Shown in pieces: positions 33,587 through 44,737 of a stretch of DNA of 64,000 nt (positions are counted from its first letter, which is position 1; every line of letters starts with the position of its first letter). This DNA comes from Nymphaea colorata (Eukaryota > Streptophyta > Magnoliopsida > Nymphaeales > Nymphaeaceae). A program made the translations under genes and the position numbers. The stretch lies in NCBI RefSeq assembly GCF_008831285.2, contig NC_045146.1, positions 8,502,972 to 8,566,971 of the forward strand, read 5' to 3'. Below the pieces are notes generated by a model. The model did not search any database, was not told where the DNA came from, and worked only from the letters and a program-made list of their open reading frames with translations.

Positions 33587-36500
33587 TGTCACACACCAAC
33601 ACTTTGACACTCAAATAATTTTTTTTGTTGTTGAAACATAAAACATTGAAGTACGACGGCACAACACTTCAAAAGAGATGAGCTATGCAATCAAAGACAA
33701 TGGGGCAACTTTCATTTATATAACAATTTTCAGTTCACAAAAATCACATCATTCTTCTCATTAATACATATGACAAAAATGCCTCAAATCACAACATTGA
33801 TGTCTAACAAAAACAATACATTAATATGACCCAAACAAGATGCGCTGGCACTACAATAGACCCAAAACCTTCCCAATAGGACGTGAGTAGAGCCATCTGA
33901 TCAACTTGTTACCCCAGGTCCGCCAAAACCTGAAAAAGAAAAACAATTGAAGGCTTAGCCTTCGCAGTATGACAACAAGCTAGATAAGTCCCTACCCCTC
34001 TAAGGTTAGGGCTCAAATAAGAGATAAAACAAAATGAAAGCATATCACCATCATGTTGTGATACGGCATATAGTTACATGACTTGTCAAGAAGGCCCTTC
34101 ACATATGCCACAACATGTAAAATCTACTTGATGACCACAAAAACACGTTCACAATTCACATGCAACTCATGCATAAACATATCATTCTTATTCACTTCAT
34201 TAACATTTTTTTCATTTACATTAACTTTAGTGAATTGAGAGTTTCTGTGGGTGCAAACACAGGCACATGTACACTGCGGGTGGCCTACAGCCGAGAAACA
34301 ACCCCCGTGGTGGCCAGAAACGATATGGATTCATTCACGCTGCAATGGAAGAACACTCATCCATGGGTGTGTGAACTTCAAGGAGAGATACTCAACCTTC
34401 CCTAGGACACCTAGTTTGGGAAGGCGGGAGCCCAACCCTCCAAGTACATCACACAACGGTACCCTAGGGCCTTGCACCACCTGCGCTCTGAAAAGGCGAG
34501 ACCAATGGTGAAGGTGGGACAACTCCCAAACACATTGCCACAACCCATTGACCTCTCATATCTTATTCTTAAGTTCTTATCATTATAATTGCACATTCAC
34601 AAAATGACTGGCTAGGTCATGAGGTTGGTTCACTTCTCGAGTGCACCCACACCTCCAAATGCCTCCACATGAGGACTACACATATTATTAACATTCTTAG
34701 CTAGCTATCATAACAATACAGGTACAACTACCCTTCAATTCATTCAATTGCATTATTGCCCATGACAATGCATATACAATATACCACAATATTCACATTA
34801 ATCAAATACATCAATCATATCTTTCAAAACTTACCAAACCATGGAGAGTAGTCTCGATCCATGATTGGCTTGTAGCTGTCCTATACAGTTATTATTCTAG
34901 GATGGTTTCTAATGCACAATCGGGGTCAATGAGACACTCAACTCGATACCTCACCTCATATGTCTTAGGCAGTTATCAATTCTAGCATGCAAATGCAATT
35001 GCGTAGAAATTTTTAAAACAAAACTAATTACATAAGCATTCAATTCTCTTGCATACATTCATTCAATTACATTACAATCATTCAATCACATCACAATCGT
35101 AGGATCCAACGATCTTGAGAATACAATTCAATTACATTACAATCATTCAATCACATCACAATCGTAGGATCCAACGATCTTGAGAATACACATTCACAAA
35201 TTGGCCCTAGGCCAGGATTTGTTTAGAATGCTGCCATACCTGTCGCGCGTCTACAAAACACCCAAAACGCCTCGAGCTTCGAATCTAGTCGCTCAAGGTC
35301 TAGTGGTCGTGCCTAGAGTACCTGCAAACACAATCAAACGATAAGTTCTCTACTCACTTCACTTTACATATTATACAAATGTGAAACATAATCGTTGAGA
35401 CATGGCATCGTCTTAAGGGGGTGTCGACAAGTAGTATCGGCTCGCAAAACCTTCCAATAAGCATCTTCCAAACTCTTTGAGGTTGTGACCAAACGTCTAA
35501 ACTCGGAGCTTCAATCAATCTATCACTAACACATTTCTCACTTCCTTTCCTTAGTTGAGGCATCTACCCCGCAATTAAGATTCTCAACATACAACGTAAA
35601 TGCACATCAATACAAATATATTTCCCTAGCTTGCTAAAAACAGTTCTAAACCTTCCCAACATCGTCAAAAACTCCATCATGTTTCCAAATCGCTTCGAAA
35701 ATCAACTTATCATGCTAAAAAAGACAATTATACACGTAGATCTACGTCCTTCTCCAAATAGTCCTAGACTTTCTCCAAAATAGCAACATCGCTAAAATGC
35801 ATTTTAATTAATCAAATCTCAAGTCTAGCACGCTCAATTAATAATTATACATGCACCAAAAAAAATTATTAGGCAATTTAAGCTCGATTAGGCCTCGCTC
35901 ACCCCATTTTCATAGTCCAAACTACTGCAATGTTCCCGGCAGCCACCTCGAATGCTCGATTGAGTGCCAACCCCAATGATTGCACGCTACCTTCACCACC
36001 AATGCCTTCAATTCGCTCGTATGAGGGGGAAAATGTGTCTCCAAACTGCCAAACAACCATAAATAGGGTGAACTGTAGTGAAAGAGAGGTCAAAAGAGGG
36101 GTATGTTGTTAGAAAAAAAAATAGTCGGCCGTGAGAATGAAGTTTAGCTAAGGGTGAGAGGGGAAAAAAATAGAAAATGAGGAGAGGAAGAATGTCCATG
36201 AGAATTTGGGTAGAGGGGAAAGTGTGCAGGAGAGAACTGGCGGGAAGGAGGAGAGTGGTGAGGGAGAGAGAGTGTGAGTGAGGGAGTGAGAGCTCGAGCA
36301 AAGTGAGAGAGAGAGAGAGAGCGTGCATGCAGAAGGAAGGAGTTGACAGAGAGGGAAGAGGACAACACAGGAGTGAGGTCGTGCGAGACAGAAAAGGGCA
36401 TGGGCAGAGGGGTGAGAGTGTTGCGAAGGAGGGAGAAGGAGAAGAAGGAAGAGGCAGCGAGAGGTCGAGTGGGCTTACCAGAGCACCACTGCCGCCGTCC

Positions 36501-36694
36501 TTCCTCCACTGGCCCAAGCGTCACCGCTGCACCCTTGTCTACCTCTTGCTTCTCACACGGCTGAGACAAAGGAAAAAGACGAAGAGGAAGACGTCGGGGA
36601 AAAGAGAAGTCATCGGGCTCCTTCACATAAGTGGGTTCGGGTCTGGGTCTGGACCCGATCCAGCCCACCTGAAAATGTTGAGTGTTACACAAGT
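33582..36694 (-). mobile_element. Solo LTR-like insertion, 3.1 kb, TSD CAAGT
   Basis: The insertion runs 33587-36689, begins TGTCACACACC and ends GTGTTACA, and is flanked by the 5-bp duplication CAAGT (33582-33586, 36690-36694). It contains no primer site, polypurine tract or coding domain and no internal copy of its own ends, so it is best read as a solo LTR left by LTR-LTR recombination. On the minus strand it starts TGTAACACTCAAC and ends GTGTGTGACA, like long LTRs of the Del/Tekay gypsy group. The long S/L/P-rich minus frames at 36008-36692 come from a CT-rich tract and are not genes. Confidence 0.8.
35061..35190 (+). repeat. 65-bp tandem duplication inside the solo LTR
   Basis: Two near-identical copies beginning ATTCAATTACATTACAATC at 35061 and 35126, each carrying GGATCCAACGATCTTGAG. 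Confidence 0.9.
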
Positions 36695-37284
36695 ATTTGT
36701 AGTGAGACGAGTGGTCCTACAATTCAAGTCACTACTCTACCATTGGTGTGACCCCTTTTGAGGTAGTATACAATTACCCAAATCCATCTTTGCTACAGTA
36801 TAAAAAATGTGATAGTCAATATGCCTTTGTGAACAAACAATTGCAATGAAAAGATGAAATTCTAAAAATTAAGAAAAATAATATTGAAATGGCACAAAAA
36901 AGAATGAAGTAGCAGCATGACAAAGAAAGAAAGGAAAAATCCTTCAAGGTGGGTGACTTGGTACTCCTCAAGAGACTTGTAAGAAGCCAAAGAACTCTAC
37001 TTGTCCAAGATTATACTAAGTTGGTCTCTCACTATCCTGGCCCTTTCAAAGTCTCTAAAGTCATAGGAAAGCCTATAGGTTGGGCTTACCTGATGATGCA
37101 CAAGTCCATCTGGTTTTCCAAGTCTCTGGACTTTAACCTTTCTTTAGTACACCCCCATCTAAGAAGACAAGGCTCAATGGGATGGTCCATCTCCCTTACC
37201 AATCCAAATCATGAAAGTGAGGTGGGTTTAAAAAGAGGGTTGTCTATTGCACCGACTCTTGGTCCAATGATGACGAGGAAATGA
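36695..37284 (+). pseudogene. Gypsy C integrase, C-terminal part
   Basis: Continues the integrase after the insertion: YSTIGVTPFEVVYNYPNPS, then FKVGDLVLLKRLVRSQRTLL and YPGPFKVSKVIGKPIGWAYL, the C-terminal GPY/F-type module, ending in LVHPHLRRQGS. Two stops occur before 36949; the last 111 codons are open. Confidence 0.7.
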
Positions 37285-37391
37285 GATTAACTTGAAAAGG
37301 TGAGAATTTTTAAGGTGGGAGGAGTTGATCTGGGTCCATGCACAAGCAAGCAGACGTTCAGAAGGTCAGCCCACATCCCAATCCAGACATG

Positions 37392-37573
37392 CACATAAGC
37401 AGGGGCGGAGGGAGGGGGGGGCTGCTCAAGAATTTTTTTTTTTTTTACATTGACAAAATCAAATTCTTTTAGGATGGCCCAACCGGTTGCTCTTCGTCAC
37501 TCCTCTTGGCCGGCCCGCAAATTGTATTGACCCGACCCTAGAAAAAATTCTCGCTCCGCCCCCTGCACATAAG
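37392..37573. mobile_element. hAT MITE, 166 bp, TSD CACATAAG
   Basis: Element 37400-37565 starts CAGGGGCGGAGGGAG and ends CTCGCTCCGCCCCCTG, an imperfect inverted repeat, and is flanked by identical 8-bp CACATAAG at 37392-37399 and 37566-37573. The size, 8-bp TSD and CAGGGGCGGA ends fit non-autonomous hAT elements of plants. No coding capacity. Confidence 0.88.
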
Positions 37574-38600
37574 GACACATAAGGGATACACTGTAGTTCG
37601 AGGAAAAAATTTCAAATTTTTTAAAAATTGTTCTCTCCAAAAAAGGAGAGAAAAAATGTCCGCTGAGCTGAGTTCTGGAATTATTATTCTGGAAAAATCT
37701 TTCCACCCTCGAAGGTGGAAAAAAATTTCTGGAGAAGGAAAAATGCCCGTGAGGGCTTCCTTCGCTTTCACGGTCTTGTTTCCAGACGAAGACAGAAGGG
37801 GACGGCAGCTCTGTCTTCCGCAGTAGCTCTTCCCCGCAGATTGGGAGGCTCCCCTGTGCCCTCGACCCCTGCTTTCGCAGATGTCTCTCCCCCCGACTGC
37901 CAAAGCGCGAGCGACAAATCTGTAGCAGATAGTTTTGGCCTTCCGAGACATACTGCTTCGGCAACTCATCCGACCTGCTTCTCAAACCCTCTAGCATACC
38001 AACGGCTACGTTGTTTGTGTTTTTCAGGTAAGAAATCCCTCGGTCGTCTTGCTCTTTGTATGCCCTTTGATTTTGTTTTGCTATTGAGAATGGTTTCGAG
38101 TTGGCTGGTCGTTTTCCGTTCTACATTTCTTCCTTCCTTGCTGCTTTGGGCTTCTAATGTTTCATGGTTTTGATTTTTGGGAGTTTGATCTTGGGATTGG
38201 GTTTCGATTTTTGGGGGTTTGATTTTTCAGGCGAGCTCTTCTAACGTCATCTTCAGTTTGAAGTACATGGTAAACAGGATTGTCTTGTGTTGCAATCTGC
38301 AGTTTTGTTAAGTTTTATCACGGTACTCCAATTGCTGTCGATCGAAACCTAAACCTATCACCTACAAATAAGAAATATAAAAGAATTTAATCAAACAATA
38401 AATAAAAAATGTGGGAGTGATGATTCAACCAGCAAACAGTAAATTGTTGTTTCTCGTCAAATGTAGGCTAGCATCCAACTGCCCATCCAAATCTTTGCCC
38501 TATGCCCTGCTTCTGCATTCCTTGAGCTTCTTATTAAATTCTCTGTGCTCACATCCCGCTGAATCAGACAGATCCTGATGCCTGGTTGCACCAAGCTTTC
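37574..38600 (+). other. GC-richer patch with splice-like signals
   Basis: 37.70-38.03 kb is much richer in CG than its surroundings. It ends in TTTTTCAG|GTAAGA (38021-38033), a consensus donor; a T-rich acceptor GATTTTTCAG is at 38221-38230, followed by a short segment to GCAATCTGCAG at about 38302. It resembles the 5' untranslated exon and first intron of a plant gene, but no long coding frame follows, and the overlapping minus frames (37497-37997) show no domain. Confidence 0.35.
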
Positions 38601-38613
38601 TGTTGACTGACTA

Positions 38614-38819
38614 ATCCCAGATGTGTTCAACCTGCTTCCCAATTTGAATGTTAATGAGTTGATCAAGGCATTCTCTGTGAAGACAAATGATATGATGCTT
38701 GTGATCTACCTCTCATCCCTCATTCGACAAATGTAGGTTTATGATAGATTCTTTGGCCAGAACACGAGAAAGCTGAAGATGCGAAGCCTATGCCAATTCC
38801 TGCAGCAGGAGGAAGCTAA
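38614..38819 (+). pseudogene. RPN8: RPN8 (26S proteasome regulatory subunit) 3' pseudogene
   Basis: The plus strand reads [38 protein letters not shown], then a degraded stretch with a stop (38738), then in another frame EHEKAEDAKPMPIP and AAGGS followed by TAA (38817). This is the C-terminal part of the plant RPN8 (PSMD7) protein, an MPN-domain subunit of the proteasome lid; the known plant sequence has the same [16 protein letters not shown] and EHEKAED-KP blocks. The catalytically inert MPN domain and most of the gene are absent. Part of S-V-I-A-L-H has been lost between the blocks. Whether it is a retrocopy or a genomic fragment is unclear; the sequence before the first block ends in CAG like an acceptor. 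Confidence 0.8.
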
Positions 38820-39480
38820 GCTACTCAGCCTTGGTCTAGATGTGTCACGGTTATTTTCTGCAGCAAAGTGCTAGTTGGCAATTGCATTTAGTGCTGAAGT
38901 TGGCTGCTGCAAATTGGTGTTGGCTCTTGTGAGAATTTTGTATTGATCTTTATTTCAGAAACTACGCCCTCATGCAACTTGCCACCATAACCAACATCCG
39001 AGTGCTTCGATGACTAGTTGATTCTAGTAGAATCGTGTAACTTAGAAATTGTTAGGGCTTCCAGACGTGAATGGTTTTGGTTGGAATTAAATATGGATGA
39101 TGACAGGAAGGCATGCTTAAGGTGTAAAGGAACTGAATTTTCCACTTTTTCCTTCTGTAAAATCATTAAGACGCGTATATGGTGTTTCTATGTTAAAAGT
39201 ATAGGCTGTGTCAGTTGCGACATCGATTTTCTTTGTCATCTTGTATAGATCTTTCATAACTAGTTCCAACTTTAGAATCTCTGTGCTTCTCTTCTCTCTG
39301 TTTTCTCATTTCCTTTTTTCCCATCTTTCACATCCAATTGTTATCCCTTTTTCACCTAATTTTCCATTACGTAACATTTCAGTGTGCCAATTTTCAATTT
39401 TAATTTTTTAAATATATTTAACGCATTTAGTTTGTCATGAAGTTGTTGGATCTGAAGTGGTAACCTTCGCCATAATTTTT
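38820..39480. other. Non-coding
   Basis: Short open frames at 39018-39248 and 39208-39411 have no recognisable domain. Confidence 0.3.
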
Positions 39481-39684
39481 TTAGGTCTTGTTTGTTTTCA
39501 TGTTTTCATTTTCTTCCCATTCCATCAAACTAAGAAATAACTTTCCTGGAAACATTTTTCAACCCCATCAAACACACAACATAAGTGGAATAGGTACCAA
39601 CTTTCCGGTTCCATTTTTCCAGGAAAGATATTTCTACAAACTTCTTTCCAACTCCATATTTCCCATGCATCAAACGGGCCCTAA
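39481..39684. mobile_element. Tourist-like MITE, about 198 bp
   Basis: 39484-39681 begins GGTCTTGTTTGTTTT and ends CATCAAACGGGCCC, so the ends pair as GGnCnnGTTTG inverted repeats, the pattern of PIF/Harbinger (Tourist) MITEs. The flanking triplets are TTA and TAA, consistent with the T-W-A target only if one base has changed. The interior has facing TTCCTGGAAA-type repeats. Confidence 0.5.
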
Positions 39685-39855
39685 GAGATTATATCTAAAT
39701 CCAGCATTTGCTTAATGCAAAAATTCTGACTTTTGAAATTTACTATGGTCTTCTACACTAAGCAAATTAATAAGCTAGGTGTCATACTAATTGTCAAACC
39801 GAAAGTGAATATGTCTCTGACTTGCTATTCGTATGCCTTGACTTGCCATCAACCT

Positions 39856-40151
39856 GTGAAGCACCTTTTCATTAAGTAATTGTGCCTGGCCTTGGGTTTA
39901 ATGGTCCAAAAAATTGTGTTTAGCAAAATATTTCCTTGCACAAAATCTAGGTCAAATGGTTAACCTTTTTACAAGTTTTGGGGGCTGTCCCACACTATCA
40001 AATGTGAAGCACCTTTTCATTAAGTAATTGTGCCTTGCCTTGGGTTTGATGGTCCAAAAAATTGTGGTTAGCAAAATATTTCCTTGCAAAAAATCTAGGT
40101 CAAAGGTTAACCTTTTTACAAGTTTTGGGGGCTGTCCCACACTATCAAATG
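39856..40151 (+). repeat. 148-bp tandem duplication
   Basis: GTGAAGCACCTTTTCATT starts both copies (39856 and 40004) and both end GGGGCTGTCCCACACTATC plus AAATG. Only a few differences, so it is a fairly recent local duplication. No coding content. Confidence 0.92.
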
Positions 40152-40479
40152 GTTCCCTTTACCTTGTGCACCACCTCCCCATAGAAGGCTTGCCATGGTA
40201 GAGGGATCTTCTTGACCACAACCTAGAGAAGCCAAAATACAAGCATCCAAAATCCAATGACATTAAGATGAACATATTTTATAAGACACAACTAGCCAAC
40301 ATAAAGAGATCAACCTATTTCCAATCTATAAGTTTTTTTTTTTCTACCTTCTAGAATCTAAACTAATCGTTTGCACCAATCCTCCTTCAAGTGACTGCCA
40401 AATAGTGATAGCCCAGTAATTAGTTGGTAGGGAGCCCACCTGATTCAGTAGTTGAGTCAGCTTCATTTGAATGGAAAAC

Positions 40480-41640
40480 AAAAACCATGGACTTGAAAGT
40501 ATTTTACTAAAAAGACCTACACACTCAAAACAAATTTTGCCAAAGCACTCTTAACTGCAAGAAGAGACACATGATTTGCCATGCTAAAAAGTAGAACACC
40601 ATCAACAAATGTGAGTATAGTAGGACAACAACCCACTCTTAGAATCCAATGGACTTAATATGGTTATGCTCTGCCTTGCCTTTGGCAAATCAAAAGAAAA
40701 TTTCCATAGCCACGATAAACAGATATGGGGCTGGGGTTTAGCACAATGTTAGTCCTTGCTGCATCTCAAACAAATCTTCTAGGTCTCCAAACTACATAGT
40801 AGAGACGAGCTAACACACATCATAATTCTCTCAATCCAAGCCTTTGGAAAAATCCCAATTCAATTATTGTCTTCCAAATGAAACTCTCGTTTAGCATTTG
40901 ATATGCTTTAAGATGCCCAACTTTAGAAGCATGATGAAGACCTTGTGCTATTTGATGCACAAATGATCCAATCAGCATCAATAACATAAACTAGTCGTAG
41001 CCTGCCAAGGATACATGCTCCTTGCCTAGGGCCTATGATTCTTTGAAGCACACTTTCACTCAATTGGCCAAGAAGTTATATATGAATTGGTAAAAGGAAT
41101 TGTAGAGAGCAATGGGGTGAAAATCTTGTACTTGCCTTACTCCCTCCCTTTTGGGATGAGGGAAATGAAAAACCTGTTCACATTTTTAACCAACTTTTTT
41201 GTATGCGTAAAGCTCTTAATGATGTCTACAATATGTGGCCCCAAAACATTTCAATAATTTTGATAGTAAGAGCTTGAAAATCCATCTGTCCTGGGTGCAC
41301 TCCAAGTATCTATGAGAAGACAATGGCTTCCATTTCCAACCCTAATACCTTTGGATCCTCGATATCTTCCAACATTTCATCTGTTGCTTAACAAACCCCC
41401 CAAAATTTGATAAAGGTATTTCTGACATGTGTAAAGAATGGCCATAGGATCCTCAATTAGGGTGCCTTCATGCCAAATAGAATAGCTATTAATTTTCACC
41501 CATCTTCCTTTGACTAATTATGAAAGTACTCTATATTGGGTCCCACTCAGTCAGCCATCCGATCCTAGCTTTTTGTTTTCATTGATTTTCTTCTTCTTTT
41601 TCAAGAAAAATCTAAAGCTCCTCGAAGTAACGATTATCCC
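40480..41640 (-). pseudogene. LINE (L1-type) reverse transcriptase remnant
   Basis: Minus-strand frames read LGLEMEAIVFS and GVHPGQMDFQALTI (from P-G-P-D-G-F), ISLIPKG, SVYRGYGNFL with PYLFIVAMEIFS in the adjacent frame, and near 40600 ILTFVDGVLLFSMANHVSLL, a degraded Y-A-D-D catalytic box (here F-V-D-G). The order and wording fit the reverse transcriptase of plant LINEs. There are many stops; no endonuclease domain or poly(A) tail was found. Confidence 0.6.
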
Positions 41641-42900
41641 ATGAATTATTTCTAGCTTGGGCCCTATAGAGAGCTTCATTTATGCTTTTACTTCGTGCAA
41701 ACACATTGCCAAGGCACATTCTATATCAAACCGAAAGCTTTCTTCTACAATAGATGTCACCTAAGCATAGGCAATAATATTATGGCTTTCCAGCTGAAGT
41801 GCTCAAGAGTTGAAGAAGTGAAAAAGCCTCGTCAACCTGTGTAAGGGAGGAGGGAAAAGTAATGGAGAAAACTAAAAGAATATGATTTGAGGTAGAGTAT
41901 TGCAACACATGAAGCCGATTGTTTGTGCCCCAGACCTTATTCCAGCAATGGTTCAACTAACACCAATCTAGCCTGCACAAACTACAGTCCACACCTTGAT
42001 GACTATTGGATCAAGTGAAGCTTCTTTTATCATCATCTACATCATGAAATCTACAACTAACAAGAAAGTTGTTAAAGATCTAGCACGAAGTGATGTTTGG
42101 TTCTCTCCAAATCTTGTCATGAGAACCTCTTATGGGATTGAAGCCTCCTACCAAAATGTATGGCCTCTGTCACATGGATACTCCTCCCCTACACGGTACT
42201 GGTACGACACCAGTACCAGTGCAGTATGGCCTTGGGTTCGGGTGCGGTCAACGCACTCAAGGTCATTTTTGACCTTTTCAGACTCAATCAAAGTTGATCG
42301 AGTCCAAATTTGTCTGATTTTCATGTTAACGATTTTTACATTTTAATGTTTTAAAGTTTAAACCATTTTAACGTTAAAATTTTCGAAAGCCTTAAACACG
42401 TTTTCATTTCATTTGGTTTCGTTTCTTCGTCTTCAGTCACCGACAACCACGCATGGCGAGCGGCGAAGGTAGGGGCGGTGACCAGCGACTGAAGGCGGTG
42501 ACCGGAAACAAAAGGCGACGACCGGCGATGGCAGACGATCTCCGGCAACGGCACGCGGCGAACGGCGATGGTATTTGCTTGTTTTCATCATTTTCTAAAT
42601 TTCTATCGATGCGCTGAGCCTACCATCGTCTCCGGTGCCGGCAAACGATGCTTTTCACCGGCGAGGAACAAGGCTCTCTCTTGTTTCCCTTGATACGATA
42701 CTGATATGGCTTTGGTTCTTAGTGTTCCTTTTTTTTGTTACCTCTTTTTTGTTTGTCTCTTTTTTCTTCATTCTTGCTTCGTAGTGTTGGGATTCGTTTT
42801 CTGCTTCGCTAGCTCCTTTATCTTGTTATGTAAAAGTCTATGTTGTTCTTTTGTTTGTGCTTCTGCTTCTGTACACGCGTGATTTTCTTCGGCCTCAGTT
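41641..42900. other. Mostly non-coding; GC-rich patch at 42.43-42.67 kb
   Basis: No gene is recognised. At 42430-42670 GGCGACG/GGCGGTGACCGG words recur. A 55-codon ATG frame starts at 42453 (MASGEGRGGDQRLKAVTGN) and ends TGA in AT-rich DNA. It is rich in R, G and A and repeat-derived, so I do not call it a gene. Confidence 0.35.
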
Positions 42901-42949
42901 GAGCAGTAAATTTGGGCTTAGTTTTTGGATACAAATTGATGTAATCTAA

Positions 42950-43198
42950 CTTGCAGATGAACAAAACTTCAAACTAAAGTACTTACACTAGAAGACAATA
43001 AGGAAGACAACATAAAACCAAAGTAACTTTTAACTTCATTCAACATCAAGTGTATGCAAAATAGAATCGTCGCCCACTTATATGGGCGAGAGTAGCAACG
43101 GGTCGGGTCCTGTACAAGTGCCCGACCCAAACAGACCCACATAGATATCACATGAACATACGTGCAAAGTGAATCACAAAATAACATATGTAACTCAA
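42950..43198 (-). repeat. Possible gypsy D 3' LTR remnant
   Basis: Past the end of pol the minus strand gives TGTAATTTTGAG, then CCCATATAAGTGGGCG, a TATA-like box within a short palindrome, and a T-rich tail near 42960. This looks like U3 to R of a short LTR. The partner LTR is absent, so neither edge can be fixed. Confidence 0.3.
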
Positions 43199-43199
43199 A

Positions 43200-44732
43200 A
43201 TTACAATTCAACCCTTGGTCCGCCTCGAGTATCTATGCAGAGGCACCTCCTCTCGTGTGTGCTTTGGGTCCACGGGGGATCCCACAGTTGAAGGTTCATG
43301 AACTGCACTGATGCCTGAAGGTGGAACCTGAAGCGAAGAACTGGACCGAGGAGAGTGACGGCTCTAGTCCTGCCCTGCATCATTCTCCCCTGGTTGGAGG
43401 GAAGTTATCTCCGACGAATCATTGTCACCAGAGTAGGGAAACAAATCAGAAACATTGAAGATCGACGAAATTTGCCACTCAGGAAGCTCAAGCAGATAAG
43501 CATTTGTTCCTAGACGATGACTGATACAGAAAGGGCTATATTTTCTAGGACTTAACTTACTATAGGTACCAAGAGGACATCCCTCAGGTCATAGGTAGAC
43601 CCAAACTTGTTGACCCACTTCAAAGTTGACATCTCGACGACTCTGATCAACACGGGACTTGTAGGTTTCGTAGTTCTCTTGGAGCTTCTGCTTCACTTGA
43701 CTATGGACATCACGCATATACTCAATAGCATTTAGTGCCACCGGAGCATGTTCTCCAACACCTGGTACCATGGATAAGTCAACAACATGGTTTGGGGACC
43801 GACCATATAACACTTGAAAAGGAGACTTCACAGTGAAACAGTTGATTGAGTTATTATATGCAAACTCAGCTTGTGGTAGCACTAAGTCCCAAGTTTGATA
43901 TTTTCTCCTACAAGACACCTGAGTAAGTTTTTTAAAATTCTATTGACTACCTCGGTTTGGCCATCGGTTTGAGGGTGGTAAGCACTACTGAACTGAAGTT
44001 TCGTATTAAGCAGAGACCATAGTGAACGCCAAAAATGACTCAGGAACCTCGTATCTCTATCTGAGGTGATTGAACGAGGAAGTCCATGAAACCGTGCCAC
44101 ATCTTTGAAATAGTAAGAAGTAACTAATGACGCATCTATCGTCCTCTTGCATGGAATGAAAATGGCCATCTTGAAATCTGTGTACAACAACCATGATTGA
44201 ATCCATTCTACGGATCGTCTTGGGAAGTCCGATGAAGAAATCCATAGAAACATGCTCCCAAGGCTTATTTGGAATAGGTAGGGGAGTGTACAAACTATTA
44301 TTTTGACTATGCCCCTTTGTGATTTGGCAAGTACGACAACATTGAGCAAACTTGATGACATCCTTCCTCATCTTGGGCCAATAGTAGCGTTCATCCATCA
44401 AAGAATATGTCTTGTCCTGCCCAGAATGCCCCGACATTCCATTACCATGGAGTTCTGCAATAAGTTGTAATCGTAATGAATATTGATGGATACATAATTT
44501 ATTCCCACAGAAAAGGTACCCATTGTGAATGGAAAATTTAGAGTCCAGGGGTTGAGACACACTAGAGCACTCAGACCAAATGTGGCCGAAGTCCGGGTTA
44601 GCATGATACATGTCATTGCAACTTTCAAATCCGACTACCTCCACAGACATGGACATCAATAGGTTGTTCTTTCTACTGAGAGCGTCTGCAACTCTATTGA
44701 GGTTTCCTTATTGGTGGTGAATGGAGAAGGTA
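43200..44732 (-). pseudogene. Gypsy D RNase H end and integrase
   Basis: From the copia B junction the minus strand continues with the RNase H tail (TAA stop at 44708-44710, just before GNLNRVADALSRKNN). Then come the integrase zinc finger (HGNGMSGHSGQDKTYSL, then CCRTCQITKGHS), the core with M-D-F (WEHVSMDFFIGLP), SDRDTRFLSHFW and HPQTDGQTEVVNRILKNLL, and the C-terminal FEVGQQVWVYL and GTYSKLSPRKY modules. The three catalytic positions are visible (M-D-F, S-D-R-D, T-E-V-V). Frame changes occur at about 44150 and 43910 and a stop follows V-W-V-Y-L. Confidence 0.85.
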
Positions 44733-44737
44733 TACTC

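Larger units (their letters stand above)
32990..37290 (+). mobile_element. Gypsy C: 5'-truncated Ty3/gypsy remnant (integrase only), split by a solo LTR
   Basis: Only integrase and the C-terminal end remain: 32990-33586 and, after the 33587-36689 insertion, from 36695. No gag, protease or reverse transcriptase is seen upstream, so the element is truncated. A purine run AAGGTGGGAGGAG at 37312-37324 could be its polypurine tract. Confidence 0.75.

Noticed and set aside
36008-36761. Overlapping open frames of 150-180 codons on both strands near 36.0-36.8 kb
   Set aside because: They lie in a CT/GA-rich tract inside the solo LTR; the composition is low in complexity and the frames run into LTR edge sequence.
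37497-38173. Three 140-166-codon overlapping frames around 37.5-38.2 kb
   Set aside because: They overlap each other on opposite strands, cross the hAT MITE edge and contain no motif; the block is better read as GC-rich non-coding DNA.
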